This document shows positions 1 through 8,781 of a stretch of 23,522 nt of DNA, one piece after another. The DNA is taken from the IMG/VR virus record IMGVR_UViG_3300035665_001424, positions 1 through 23,522 of that record; one strand, given 5' to 3'. Numbering within the stretch: position 1 is the stretch's first letter; each line of letters opens with the position of its first letter. The notes beneath the pieces are model-generated. The model had not been told where the DNA came from. It saw nothing but the letters and a program-made list of their open reading frames with translations, and made no database searches. Position numbers and translations under genes: made by a program. The DNA comes from a virus.

Positions 1-407
1 AATTCTTGGCCTCCAGCCGTTATTTTTTCGTCCGATTGACCGGGTTGGCCGCTAGGCTGCATACCGCCAGACAACTCTCTGATTGCTTGCGATTTTTGTG
101 CCGCACCATATTGGCCTGCAGCAAGTTCTGCACGGATCTGAGCCATCTCAATGTTGCGTTTGCGTTCAGCCTCTGCAGCCGGAGCCACAGCAGCAGCAGC
201 ATTGGCAAGACCTTCGCCAAAAGTTCCTGACTTCGTTGGCGACAGTAAACCTTGAGCAAGAGCAAGCAGTGTCGGATCAAATAACTGATTGCGTGACTCT
301 AAGGCCTCGAGAAGTTTTTGCTGCGTATCAAGGTAAGACTGACGCGCTTGCGTCATGCCGCTGGATTCGCCCGGTATCTCGGCAAGTGCTAAGGGTGATT
401 TGGCCAT
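1..407 (-). CDS. N-terminal part of a helical internal-virion-type protein, cut by the window edge (135+ aa)
   Basis: An ATG at 407, 3 bases after the stop at 411 and 7 bases after GAGGA, opens a frame that runs without a stop to the window edge: MAKSPLALAEIPGESS, then QARQSYLDTQQKLLEALESR, LFDPTLLALAQGLLSPTKSG, and an Ala/Glu-rich helix (EAERKRNIEMAQIRAELAAG). No membrane or catalytic motif is visible in the part present. Downstream of a putative ejection protein, the complete gene may be another ejection protein, possibly with an enzymatic domain further on, but this cannot be seen here. It is missed if only ORFs with both ends are considered. Confidence 0.78.
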   Translation of the reverse strand, partial: MAKSPLALAEIPGESSGMTQARQSYLDTQQKLLEALESRNQLFDPTLLALAQGLLSPTKSGTFGEGLANAAAAVAPAAEAERKRNIEMAQIRAELAAGQYGAAQKSQAIRELSGGMQPSGQPGQSDEKITAGGQE

Positions 408-410
408 GGC

Positions 411-1619
411 TTAGTCCTCACCAGGATCTGTGCTTTGATCGTCATAGTTACCTAGCCAACCACCGCTACCCGTGCCCAAAATATTGTTAAAGAAGTCTTC
501 AAGCTCTTCAGAACCCATCGTTCCGCCGCTTCCCGATTCGGAAACAATTCGGTCAATGTCTGCCATGTTAATAGCAAGATTTTTTGACTGCTGTTCGGCC
601 AGATAGTCCTTAAGACCTTTAACTGCTTGACTGCCGATGCCTTGGCCACCCTGAGGAAATAACGAGGAGATCAATGCGCCAGTGCCGGTAATTTGTTGGA
701 ACTTGCTTGGACCGTAAATGGTTCCCGGCCCTTTGTAGGTCTCTGTGGTGGTTGTCGGATAGGAGTAGCCACGCATGAGTGCCGCTACATTGGCAGCCCT
801 TGTCAGGGGTGCGTCAATCTTGCTTTGCTCGTAAGTCACATCCTGACCGCCAATATCTGCAAGCGTATTTAAGGCGCCTCGCGTTGCAGCCGCTTCGCCA
901 GTGCCGATCGTGCCTAGAGTGCCTGCAATCTGGCCTTGCTGCTGTTGCTGCTTTAAGGCTGCATCCAAAGCAGTCTCAAATCCTTTGGACCTTGCCGCGG
1001 TCTGTTGGGCTTGTAGGTTTGATGCAATATCAGCTAGAGCCTGGCCTCCAATACTGCGCATGCGGCTACTGCCACCTTGCCCAGATGAAATACCAAGAGC
1101 CTTCAGCGATGGAAGAATACTGCGCTGCAAGTTGATGTCTGACTGCCTTTGCATCTCATCAATGACTTGCTGCTTAAATGGGTCATAGAAAGATTTCAGC
1201 GCATCAGAAAAGATGGGATTGCCCTGCTGGTCATAAGTCAGGCCAATTGATTGCCCGGCAGTCTTAGCAAGTGATGCAGCGTCTTGCATGGTCCCTTGAT
1301 AGGTTTGCAAGTTGCCAAGCGAAGGAAGTGAGCCAGAGGTATATTCCTTGCCTGTAGCCGGATCAATGCCTTGCTGCAGGTTTCTCAGGTAATCAGGCCT
1401 GCTGGCAATAAGCTCTTCACCCGTTTTGGGAGTGAATGAGCCTGGCGTTATGACATTGCCTTGTGCATCTTTAACAGCAGGCGTTGTAGTCCCTAAAGCG
1501 CCTGTGCCAATCTCGGCTAGATTGGTCAAATACTTGGTTAAGTATTCGGGAGTCTGCTGCGCAGTCGTGGTGGTTTTGTTAATGTCTGGCGGTGACACGC
1601 CTTCAAATAATCCGGCCAT
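411..1619 (-). CDS. probable internal virion / DNA-ejection protein (402 aa)
   Basis: The protein has a helical, Ala/Gln/Gly-rich composition. N-terminal TPEYLTKYLTNLAEIGTGAL is followed by a flexible Gly/Thr stretch. A core of helices comes next (FKQQVIDEMQRQSDINLQRS, SRMRSIGGQALADIASNLQA), then a polyglutamine run (KQQQQQGQIAG) and a Gly-rich end (GGTMGSEELEDFFNNILGTG). No catalytic, membrane or signal motif is seen. This composition, and its position after the nozzle region and before another helical protein, matches internal ejection proteins of podoviruses (the role played by P22 gp7/gp20/gp16), although no direct family match can be claimed. It starts 2 bases after the previous stop. 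GAGGA in its last codons serves as ribosome site for the next gene. Confidence 0.72.
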   Translation of the reverse strand: MAGLFEGVSPPDINKTTTTAQQTPEYLTKYLTNLAEIGTGALGTTTPAVKDAQGNVITPGSFTPKTGEELIASRPDYLRNLQQGIDPATGKEYTSGSLPSLGNLQTYQGTMQDAASLAKTAGQSIGLTYDQQGNPIFSDALKSFYDPFKQQVIDEMQRQSDINLQRSILPSLKALGISSGQGGSSRMRSIGGQALADIASNLQAQQTAARSKGFETALDAALKQQQQQGQIAGTLGTIGTGEAAATRGALNTLADIGGQDVTYEQSKIDAPLTRAANVAALMRGYSYPTTTTETYKGPGTIYGPSKFQQITGTGALISSLFPQGGQGIGSQAVKGLKDYLAEQQSKNLAINMADIDRIVSESGSGGTMGSEELEDFFNNILGTGSGGWLGNYDDQSTDPGED

Positions 1620-1621
1620 GA

Positions 1622-4600
1622 TTACTTACCTTTCAGGTAGTCAAGCGGAGACTTGTGTGCAGGAGGGGGCAGATCTTTCTTGTGAGTCGATCGCGCTCTT
1701 GCTCGGATCTCGTGCATCATCTTGTATAGTTTATCGGTTCCTGCCTTTGTTGAGCCATTTCCAAGCGCTGAAACCACGTCGGCAGGGAAAACAAATTCGC
1801 CATCAGCAAGCCATGCAGGAATGTCATCGGATTGGCCATCGCCTTCGCCGGCAACATGCTTGCCGTCTTTGAAGTTCTCTCTGCCGCCAGGAAGAGATCC
1901 GCCTTCTCGATACATGAATTGCGGATTCATCGCTTTGAGCGGCTCAACGTAACCGCCTTCTGCGTATTCACGATTACCAAGATTCAGAATGTCATCAATC
2001 GATGTCTCTTGGCCATAAGAGAATGACGGCATTTCTTGTTGTTGAATGCCAAGTCGCTGTGCCATTACCTGGGCAAGCGATGGATCAATCGCATTCATAT
2101 CTGCAATCCTTTGTTTGAATGCTGCTAACGGATCAATTTGTTTCTGATCAATGACTTTGGCCTCTAGCATCTTGCCTATAAGCCTAGGAATCTCTGCGCC
2201 GGTCCATGCCGCTGCCATGCTAGGAGCCGAAACAGTGCGCGTAGGCGTAGGGGTTGTAGGGGTTGTAGGGGTTGTAGGTGATACGGGAGTTTTGGTAACT
2301 GGCGTGGGCTTGGCCTCATCGGCTACGCAGGTCTTACCATCTGGCCCAAGGTGATAGCCGGGCGGGCAAGTGATCTCTTCATCGTCTTCGTATTTGATAC
2401 AGGTTTTACCATCAGGACCGAGGTAATAGCCTTCTGGGCACGTCTTTTCTTCCGGCTCTTTCTCATCTAATACGCATGTCTTGCCGTCAGGTCCGAGGTG
2501 GTATCCCTCAGGACACTTGATTTCCTCTTCCTTTTCATCAGGAACACATGTTTTTCCATCAGGGCCGAGGTGGTAGCCAGTTGGGCAGGTTATAACCTCT
2601 GGCTCCTTGGGCTTGATCAATACACAAGTCTTCCCATCAGGGCCAAGTTCGTAACCTTCTGGGCATTTGCCAATTGAGTCGTCGCCACCAGGAGAAGTGT
2701 CTTCACCTGGTACGGTGTCATCGCCTCCGGGCGCCGTGTCATCACCAGGGAGAGTGTCTTCACCGCCAGGAGAACTGTCTTCACCCGCAGGGACTGTATC
2801 ACCCCCCGGAATTGTGCTTTCACCGGGAATAGTGTCATCCCCAGGGAGCGTATCGTCTCCGCCTGGAGAGGTGTCGTCGCCTGGAACAGTGTCGCCTCCT
2901 GGAACTGTACTCTCACCAGGGACTGTACTCTCCCCTGGAACCGTGCTTTCACCAGGAATGGTGTCATCGCCTTTTTCGCTGGGGCCTTTAGTCTTGTCGT
3001 CAGCCTTAACGGAGTCTTGATCAGAAACCGAATCCTTGCCATCGGTCTTGACATTCTCAGTGCTGGCCAATTCAGTGCTATCTAAATCGCCCGTTAAGTT
3101 TTCTGCTTCTGTTTTCTTCTTAAGGTCTGACGTTGCCGCTGCCGCTGCCTCTAATGCTTCCTCGTCAGTAGCGCCGGCATTCTTGGCGTCTTGAAAGACT
3201 TGGGCTTCTAAGTCAAGAACGTCTTGCTGCAAAACCTCTTGGCCAGCATCTGCACGACTCCTCAGGTCTTCAAGTGCCGAGAAGGTGACATCATCAAGAT
3301 ACGATGACGTTGATGAGAAGTCTTTAGATCCGCCAAGAGCACTAGGCGCTTCGCTTAACGTGGCCAGAACCCTGCTGTTAACAGGATTGATGAGCAACTG
3401 ATTGCCCTCGTCATCCGTAATAAGCTGAGGCCTTTGGCTGATGATATTGCTGCCATACTGACCCTCTGTTCCTACGGGTACGCTGTAACGAATTGTGCCG
3501 TCTGTTGGATCGTAAATGGCTGTGTAAAAGACTTGATTGCCAGATGCGTCCAAGATTGGATTGCCAGCACGGTCTAGCATCTGAATGCGTTGATTCAAAT
3601 AAGGCGCACCGCCCTCTGGATCTTCGCTCAGATAGGTTGAGCCATAAATCTTATCCGTATCGCCAACCGATAGGCCTGGGATCTTGTAGCCGCTTGTATC
3701 CGTACCGCCAAAGGTAACGCCAGTCTTGACAAGATTGGGATCGGTCTCAGCGCCGACGACGTAATCCAAAGGACCCGTACCCTCGGTTGCCAACTGAGTG
3801 CCTTCGCCGCCAGTGACGTTGTATTCATCCAGTACGCTTTTGCCCGAAGAGCCGCCAGGTAGCGCTCCTTGGGTTGTTGTCATCAAACTCTTGGCTAGAC
3901 CTTCCGTTGCGAATGCAATATCAAAAGGGCTGGCATTAGGATTGTTAATGGTTTGAATGAGTTTGTTTGCTGCGCTAGCCGTTTTGAGGTCATTACTTCC
4001 AGTCAGCGTTGCTGCCGAAGAAAGAATAAGCGTTGGGTTGCCTGATTGCACAGCCTGCAGGAAGTTGCCTGCTTTCATGGCATCGCCAAGCGTGAAGTCC
4101 CCGGCTATCTTCGTATTGGTTAATTGGCCACCAACATCGCTAGAAAGAATCTGGTTGAGGACGGGAAGATAATTGCCTTGCGAGGCGGCATATCCCACAT
4201 TGAATAAGTTGGCCGCTTCTTTTGCGCCGGGAATGTTTAAGCCGCCTGCTGCGCCCAGACCACTTGCCACTGCGCCTGCAATATTTCCTTGCGATGCTTG
4301 GTAGACTGCATTAGCACCCTGAAGGTAAGGCCTGACCTGGTTAAACCCTTGGATAAAGGTCTTGCCAGTATTAACCAAGTCTTGCGGTAACGCCGCTTGC
4401 AGTGACGAGGTGAGATCAAACGTGGGGACCGCAGCACCACCACCCTCACCAAGAACGTCTAGACCGCTAAGACCGCCAGCGCCAGAAAGCAAATCAGCCC
4501 CGGTAATTGCAGTGCCAACTAGACTGATTGCCTGCAACCAGCCCTGAAGATCAGTTGGGTTAGGCGTTGTTAGCCGGGTGCCTGTCTTGTTGCCGTAGGC

Positions 4601-4999
4601 GTCATATTGTTGAACTAATAGCTTGCCATCTTGAACGCCGATAACCTGCTCAGTAGAGAGATCATCGCCTCTTTCAAGTTGCCTAATATTTGTGTCGGTG
4701 CCGATGTCACGATTTACAAACCCAGTCAGTGACGTGCCAAGCGGTATGCCATAGTCACGAAACATCTGCTGAACTTGATTCAGGGGTTGCCCTGTCATCT
4801 GCGATAGGGTTTCACCGCTGAGGCCGTACTGCGTGGCAAGCTTTTGCAACTGAGCCGGATCACTTCCAGCGCTTAGTACCTGTTGCCTAATTTGCGAATC
4901 ATCACTAATACCTTGGTTTAATGCCGAAGCATTGGAAGCCAATGAGAGTGGCGAATCCTCTTCTGGATCTGACAAGGTTTGAACTTGCTCGAGAGGCAT
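1622..4999 (-). CDS. large virion protein with acidic PG-repeat and Cys-loop repeat domains (1125 aa)
   Basis: Residues 1-300 are Gln/Ala/Gly/Leu-rich and helical (QKLATQYGLSGETLSQMTGQ). The middle is mixed, with many Gly/Asp turns. About 675-775 is an acidic low-complexity tract of PGESTVPG, PGDDTSPGG-type units. About 779-891 holds five units of the form CPEGYHLGPDGKTCV separated by acidic linkers, then a Thr/Pro linker (TTPTTPTTPTPT). The C-terminus (EGDGQSDDIPAWLADGEF, ALGNGSTKAG from about 1050) is a motif common at the ends of phage virion proteins. No membrane segment or enzyme motif is clear. Placed after the nozzle and before two probable ejection proteins, it could be an internal/ejection or tail protein. 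The Cys units resemble half of a calcium-binding EGF domain. Confidence 0.75.
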   Translation of the reverse strand: MPLEQVQTLSDPEEDSPLSLASNASALNQGISDDSQIRQQVLSAGSDPAQLQKLATQYGLSGETLSQMTGQPLNQVQQMFRDYGIPLGTSLTGFVNRDIGTDTNIRQLERGDDLSTEQVIGVQDGKLLVQQYDAYGNKTGTRLTTPNPTDLQGWLQAISLVGTAITGADLLSGAGGLSGLDVLGEGGGAAVPTFDLTSSLQAALPQDLVNTGKTFIQGFNQVRPYLQGANAVYQASQGNIAGAVASGLGAAGGLNIPGAKEAANLFNVGYAASQGNYLPVLNQILSSDVGGQLTNTKIAGDFTLGDAMKAGNFLQAVQSGNPTLILSSAATLTGSNDLKTASAANKLIQTINNPNASPFDIAFATEGLAKSLMTTTQGALPGGSSGKSVLDEYNVTGGEGTQLATEGTGPLDYVVGAETDPNLVKTGVTFGGTDTSGYKIPGLSVGDTDKIYGSTYLSEDPEGGAPYLNQRIQMLDRAGNPILDASGNQVFYTAIYDPTDGTIRYSVPVGTEGQYGSNIISQRPQLITDDEGNQLLINPVNSRVLATLSEAPSALGGSKDFSSTSSYLDDVTFSALEDLRSRADAGQEVLQQDVLDLEAQVFQDAKNAGATDEEALEAAAAATSDLKKKTEAENLTGDLDSTELASTENVKTDGKDSVSDQDSVKADDKTKGPSEKGDDTIPGESTVPGESTVPGESTVPGGDTVPGDDTSPGGDDTLPGDDTIPGESTIPGGDTVPAGEDSSPGGEDTLPGDDTAPGGDDTVPGEDTSPGGDDSIGKCPEGYELGPDGKTCVLIKPKEPEVITCPTGYHLGPDGKTCVPDEKEEEIKCPEGYHLGPDGKTCVLDEKEPEEKTCPEGYYLGPDGKTCIKYEDDEEITCPPGYHLGPDGKTCVADEAKPTPVTKTPVSPTTPTTPTTPTPTRTVSAPSMAAAWTGAEIPRLIGKMLEAKVIDQKQIDPLAAFKQRIADMNAIDPSLAQVMAQRLGIQQQEMPSFSYGQETSIDDILNLGNREYAEGGYVEPLKAMNPQFMYREGGSLPGGRENFKDGKHVAGEGDGQSDDIPAWLADGEFVFPADVVSALGNGSTKAGTDKLYKMMHEIRARARSTHKKDLPPPAHKSPLDYLKGK
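2253..2279 (-). repeat. 9-bp tandem repeat coding a Thr-Thr-Pro linker
   Basis: The plus strand shows gttgtaggg repeated three times (the last with one end change), coding TTP units on the minus strand. It forms part of the Thr/Pro hinge after the Cys-loop repeats and is a likely slippage site. Confidence 0.75.
2315..2665 (-). repeat. five Cys-loop repeats (C-x12-C) in the 1125-aa protein
   Basis: Five units share the plan C-P-x-G-Y-x-L-G-P-D-G-K-T-C and are 24-26 residues apart, from Cys 779 to Cys 891. Each Cys pair is exactly 12 residues apart. Linkers are acidic (DEKEEEIK, DEKEPEEKT, YEDDEEIT). The pattern resembles the second half of calcium-binding EGF modules, but there are only two Cys per unit instead of six. 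Confidence 0.85.
2680..2971 (-). repeat. acidic Pro-Gly repeat tract in the 1125-aa protein
   Basis: About 100 residues of repeating five- to seven-residue units (PGEST-V, PGGDT-V, PGDDT-S, PGGEDT-L) rich in Asp, Glu, Ser and Thr form a long flexible negatively charged linker. The DNA units vary in synonymous codons. Other frames on both strands stay open through this block because of the repeat. Confidence 0.8.
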
Positions 5000-5247
5000 C
5001 AGTTAGTCCTCGGATTCACGGCGCCGACAACGGCAGATGCCCAATCCTGCCAATCATCAAACTGATAGGGTTCAGGAATAGCTTCGTTAGCAAATACGTC
5101 GATCGCTTTAAGGCCGGCAGCCCAACCCTTCCAGTCCAGATCTGGCGTGGGAACCTGAAGCTGATTGGAAGCGTACAACTCGCACATGAGCGATGCCCAC
5201 GAGTCAAAGGTGTGAAAGCGCGGATCATAAACAAGCGCTACAGTCAT
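4999..5247 (-). CDS. small Trp/Asp-rich phage protein after the nozzle gene (82 aa)
   Basis: This acidic 82-residue protein has five Trp, spread as DSWASLMCELYASNQ, LDWKGWAAGLKAID and FDDWQDWASAVVGAVN. The repeated D-x-W-x-x-W/A pattern suggests two or three short amphipathic helices that pack on each other. It begins in an ATGA overlap with the nozzle gene and ends in a TGATG overlap with the 1125-residue gene, so synthesis should be coupled to both. Proteins of this size and style are common directly after nozzle genes in uncultured phages. The function is unknown; a minor tail or head-completion component is possible. Confidence 0.72.
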   Translation of the reverse strand: MTVALVYDPRFHTFDSWASLMCELYASNQLQVPTPDLDWKGWAAGLKAIDVFANEAIPEPYQFDDWQDWASAVVGAVNPRTN

Positions 5248-7532
5248 ACGGTATAGCCTCGTACATCGCCCGTGTCGGCATCAACGATGATTTTACCCGT
5301 TTGATAATCGCCGCCGGCCACATTGGATACAAACTTTAAGCGCAGCAATCGGCGCTGCTCTTTCATGTCGATCTTGCTTGTGCCTGGCGCAAACGTATAA
5401 GGACCCGTGGTCTTGTCGGGCTGATCGGCATAAGGTCTACCAACCACATAAAGATCAATATCGCCCGTCTGAATGAAGTTTGGCTCAACGCGCTCGATAC
5501 GCGTCCAACGGTTTTCACCGACTGGCGAGAAGGTTGCCGGGCCGCCAGCAATCACACCTAAATCTGAGGTGATGAAGTAAGACTCAATCGCTAATACTGA
5601 TGTTCCCTGAATAACATCCTTGCCATACTCGTGCTGCCACAGTGAGACCTGCTGCATCAGCGTTGAGACAGTGATCTGAAAGCCGGACCCGCCTGCAAGC
5701 GTAGCGGTCAGCACGTCACCCGCGGTATAGCCAGAGCCACGGCTGTTAATCACGACAGACACTACTTTGCCGCCAATCACGGTCATGGTGGCCGTTGCGC
5801 CTGTGCCAGTGCCGCCCGTGAGCGTTTTGTAGCTGTAGGTGGCGTCTGTGTAACCCGAGCCGGCATTTGAGATGGTTACCTCATTGATGCTGTCTGCGGT
5901 ATTAACGTCGTACCCGGCTTGAATGGGAAAGCGGAATACTTGGGAGAAGTAGCCTGCAGAGCGTTGTGCGCCTAGAGCCTCTCCCGTGTCATACCAGGTG
6001 TTATCGCGCACGTTATAAATAACCGCATCCGTGCACTCGGTTGCATCGCCTCGAGGGTAGAACCACCAGATCTCGCCAAACCTCGGAACCTTAGTAGCCC
6101 AAACCTTTTGCCGCTGGGAATAATTCAGATTGTCAAAGAAGTAGTTCTGATTGAACGTATTCGGGATCTCTTTGGTAACGCCGTTGTAGAGCAGGAACCG
6201 ATCAACGCCTGCCCAAAAATAAATACCGTCGTACTCAATCACTCCTGATGAAGACAGGAAAGATGATTGACTTGTAATGATGTCTGATCGCCAATAAGTA
6301 GGGGCGGCAAAATTTGCCGTTCCTGCCACGCCTAATGACTGAGGCGCATAAGAGATTCGCACTACCGAATCAAGCGACCAGAAAAGACCAGACGGCGCAT
6401 TAGAACCACCGCGAACTGGCAATCCTTGCAGGACCTTACCCGTAGAGGCATTAACTTGATTGGCGTCGGCAGACACCCAGTCATCAATATCGTAGGAGGC
6501 GCAATTCCAAATAAGGCCGTCATTGCCATACACAAAGACATAAGGGTGAAGTGCTACCACCCCGCCAGATATAGAGACTTCATTATCAAAAGTCAGCGTT
6601 GTGGTGGCCGATATAGTGGCTGCCTGACTCAACGTAACTGTTGTCGAAACGACAGATACAACGGTCGTGCCTGCAGGAATGCCTGGCCCTTTGACGACTT
6701 GGCCTTCGCCAATCTTAATATTCAACGCTGGAAGCGTTACCGTGGTCGTGCTGTTAAGTACACAATCGTCTACAGCAAATAACCCGGCAGCCCAAAGCAC
6801 AGTACCTGACAAGGGTCCGCACAATAAGCGGGTGTTGGTTTCATTGTCTATGTCTTGCAGATCCTGCGAGGGGTGCGCAAGCAAGAGGTTGGTATTTTGA
6901 TCAACCCTGTCAGTAAACGTATCGAATTGCCAAGAGTTCAGATCAGATGCTGTAAACGGTGAGTCAATTGCAGAGATTTGCAGCACGACGCCTGAGCCTG
7001 CGCCACCAAGGTAAGTGTTGCTGATAGTGAGGAATTCACCCTTCACATAACGCACACCGCCGCCTGTAATCGTCACAGCAGTAACTGCACCGCCAGAGAC
7101 TGTGACAGAGGCTCTAGCCCCGGTTCCTGTGCCTGTCGTGCTGTAAACCAGAGGCACATTCGTATAAGAGGCGTTGGTATAGCCACTGCCTGCCGTGGTA
7201 ATGCTTACCGTCGTAACAGGGCCGGCAAAGCTGTAATCCGTAACGCCAGCGCCTGTGCCGTTGTTATTGATGGGTACGACTTGCAAGCCATCTGAATAGC
7301 CGCTGTAGACGTTGTTATACAACCCGCGGACAACGACAAACACACCTCGAGATGGTCCTGCTAAGTTATCAACAATCTCACGGTAGCCACCCATTTTACG
7401 AGGGCGTGCAAGCTCACCGCCAAACTTCTGAAAGCGTACCCAACGCCCGTCGGTGTAATACTCTTTGTCGAAAAGCGTACCGTCCCGCTGAATACCAGGA
7501 CGTGTATCGAGAGCGAAAACCTTCTTGGTCAA
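5244..7532 (-). CDS. tail nozzle / packaged-DNA-stabilisation protein (P22 gp10-like) with inserted beta domains (762 aa)
   Basis: The N-terminus (RPGIQRDGTLFDKEYYTDGR, WVRFQKFGGELARPRKMGGY) and segments such as HPYVFVYGNDGLIWNCASYD, EYDGIYFWAGVDRFLLYNGV, RFGEIWWFYPRGDATECTDA and IYNVRDNTWYDTG fit the P22 gp10/SU10 nozzle family, which forms the tail tube end below the adaptor. It seems decorated by three insertions: residues about 105-190 and 551-625 carry related AGSGYT...GTGTGA...GG-V-VV-I modules, and about 253-319 carries a GxGIPAGTTVVSVVSTTVTL Ig-like module. It starts at TTG overlapping the previous stop and ends in an ATGA overlap. The family assignment is by pattern; the inserts probably project outward. 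Confidence 0.82.
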   Translation of the reverse strand: MTKKVFALDTRPGIQRDGTLFDKEYYTDGRWVRFQKFGGELARPRKMGGYREIVDNLAGPSRGVFVVVRGLYNNVYSGYSDGLQVVPINNNGTGAGVTDYSFAGPVTTVSITTAGSGYTNASYTNVPLVYSTTGTGTGARASVTVSGGAVTAVTITGGGVRYVKGEFLTISNTYLGGAGSGVVLQISAIDSPFTASDLNSWQFDTFTDRVDQNTNLLLAHPSQDLQDIDNETNTRLLCGPLSGTVLWAAGLFAVDDCVLNSTTTVTLPALNIKIGEGQVVKGPGIPAGTTVVSVVSTTVTLSQAATISATTTLTFDNEVSISGGVVALHPYVFVYGNDGLIWNCASYDIDDWVSADANQVNASTGKVLQGLPVRGGSNAPSGLFWSLDSVVRISYAPQSLGVAGTANFAAPTYWRSDIITSQSSFLSSSGVIEYDGIYFWAGVDRFLLYNGVTKEIPNTFNQNYFFDNLNYSQRQKVWATKVPRFGEIWWFYPRGDATECTDAVIYNVRDNTWYDTGEALGAQRSAGYFSQVFRFPIQAGYDVNTADSINEVTISNAGSGYTDATYSYKTLTGGTGTGATATMTVIGGKVVSVVINSRGSGYTAGDVLTATLAGGSGFQITVSTLMQQVSLWQHEYGKDVIQGTSVLAIESYFITSDLGVIAGGPATFSPVGENRWTRIERVEPNFIQTGDIDLYVVGRPYADQPDKTTGPYTFAPGTSKIDMKEQRRLLRLKFVSNVAGGDYQTGKIIVDADTGDVRGYTV

Positions 7533-8779
7533 AACGTGCCCCCAGAGATACCGCCTGTGAAGTTACCCGTTCCTGTGACTGCCAGGCCAGAGGTCGTGAA
7601 GTCAGCAATCAGCGAGCCGCCTACTGAGATACCTAATCGGCTAGAGCCTGGTCGGTAAATACCTGTGTTGGTTTCGCTTGCAAAGTTAAGCGAGGGGCTT
7701 GCTGCCGTGCCGTTTACAAGGCTGATGGCCGTACCGCCAGCAATTGCTGTATTGGCGTTTAAGAGGTTAGTGCCATCACAGATAAGCGTGGCTTGTCCTG
7801 AGGCTGGTACGGTGGCTGTAGCGCCTCCAGCGATGCCTGTGGAGACGGTTAAGGTGAAAACACCTGCCGAGCACTGATTGCTGATGACGTACAGGCTCAC
7901 AATCGGCGGCACGATGATCGTGACATTGCCCGTTAGGGTGCCGTTGTAGATCTGGATGGTATTGGAAGCCTCATTCGCTGTAAGCGTGTAGGTTCCCGTT
8001 GTGACCGTCTTAGTAAGCGCTGAGAATGAAAAGTCAGTGCTGACGCCAAAGCCTACGGTGACAAACGCCGTTCCCGTGCAAACAATAAAGGCTGACTCGT
8101 TAGGATTGAAGTCTTTCGTTGATGCGCCATCAATCAATTCGCCTGAGTTGCCGCTAACTGTAAGCGTGCCCGAGCCACTGTTTTTAACGAGGAAGAACCA
8201 GTTATTGCCTACTGTGGTGGCCAAGGGTAGCGTGGTGGTTGCTGTGCCGCCTGTCCAGATGTAGGTCTTAGCGCGATCGCCATCAACAAACGTCTGATTG
8301 GCAATAATTGAAGCTACCGGATGGCTTTGGTTGAGTGTCGAGCCAACAGCAAGCAGACCAGCGCCGGCAAGTGTTGCTGCATCGGCAGATGAAGTGCCAG
8401 CGCCAAACTGCACATTCGCCCAAGTGCCATAAGTGGTGCTGTTGTCAGTCAGATAAATGTATTTGGCAACACCTGAGGCGACCGTGATGATCGTGCTGTT
8501 GCCATCGTAGGTCTTAACAGTGAGTGTCTGAGCGCCAGTATTTCTGATAAGCGCGTCTTGGCCTACGGATACCTGATTGGCAGGTGGCATCCACAATTCG
8601 TAGCTTGTGCTCGTCGTGGAAACGTCCATGATCCGAGCGGCAGGGGTTTCTGTGCTCAGATTGCCATTGATAGGCCAGACAAGCTGTATGGTGCCCGTCG
8701 TTGATGTTAGGGCGATCTGCTCATAAGAAACGTCGGTTGGCTGAACAACGTCGCCAGTAAAGGGGCTTGTGTAGCTCAT
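7529..8779 (-). CDS. fibre-like structural protein with repeated beta modules (416 aa)
   Basis: This 416-residue protein is rich in Thr, Ser, Gly, Val and Asn. Several beta modules recur: IRNTGAQTLTVKTYDGNSTI, FFLVKNSGSGTLTVSGNSGE with FNPNESAFIVCTGTAFV, and LYVISNQCSAGVFTLTVSTG with VPASGQATLICDGTNL. The ends of the modules read like the small beta domains shared by aquatic phage fibres. The C-terminus has the TNTGIYRPGSSRLGISVGG and FTTSGLAVTGTG pattern that often precedes a tip or chaperone domain, yet the protein stops soon after (GGISGGTF). It starts 2 bases after the adaptor stop and overlaps the TTG start of the nozzle gene. A side fibre or tail-attached structural protein is likely. 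Confidence 0.78.
   Translation of the reverse strand: MSYTSPFTGDVVQPTDVSYEQIALTSTTGTIQLVWPINGNLSTETPAARIMDVSTTSTSYELWMPPANQVSVGQDALIRNTGAQTLTVKTYDGNSTIITVASGVAKYIYLTDNSTTYGTWANVQFGAGTSSADAATLAGAGLLAVGSTLNQSHPVASIIANQTFVDGDRAKTYIWTGGTATTTLPLATTVGNNWFFLVKNSGSGTLTVSGNSGELIDGASTKDFNPNESAFIVCTGTAFVTVGFGVSTDFSFSALTKTVTTGTYTLTANEASNTIQIYNGTLTGNVTIIVPPIVSLYVISNQCSAGVFTLTVSTGIAGGATATVPASGQATLICDGTNLLNANTAIAGGTAISLVNGTAASPSLNFASETNTGIYRPGSSRLGISVGGSLIADFTTSGLAVTGTGNFTGGISGGTF
7530..7543 (-). promoter_or_regulatory. GGGGG ribosome site and TTG start of the nozzle gene
   Basis: On the minus strand GGGGG (7543-7539) lies 6 bases before TTG (7532-7530), whose last two bases are also the first two of the TGA stop of the preceding gene. 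There is no ATG in frame until residue 47 of the nozzle protein, inside its conserved N-terminal region, so the TTG is required. Start choice is thus decided by the ribosome site and the overlap. Confidence 0.6.
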
Positions 8780-8781
8780 AA

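Noticed and set aside
2667-3020. Plus-strand ORF of 117 residues resembling a Pro-Gly collagen, and a 145-residue minus-strand ORF in another frame at 2617-3054
   Set aside because: Both are shadows of the PG-repeat tract in the 1125-residue protein, kept open by the repeating DNA.
6426-6782. Plus-strand ORFs of 60-150 residues scattered across the window (for example 6426-6782, 779-1135, 1426-1872)
   Set aside because: They lie antisense to convincing genes with domain motifs, lack ribosome sites and have no recognisable protein features.
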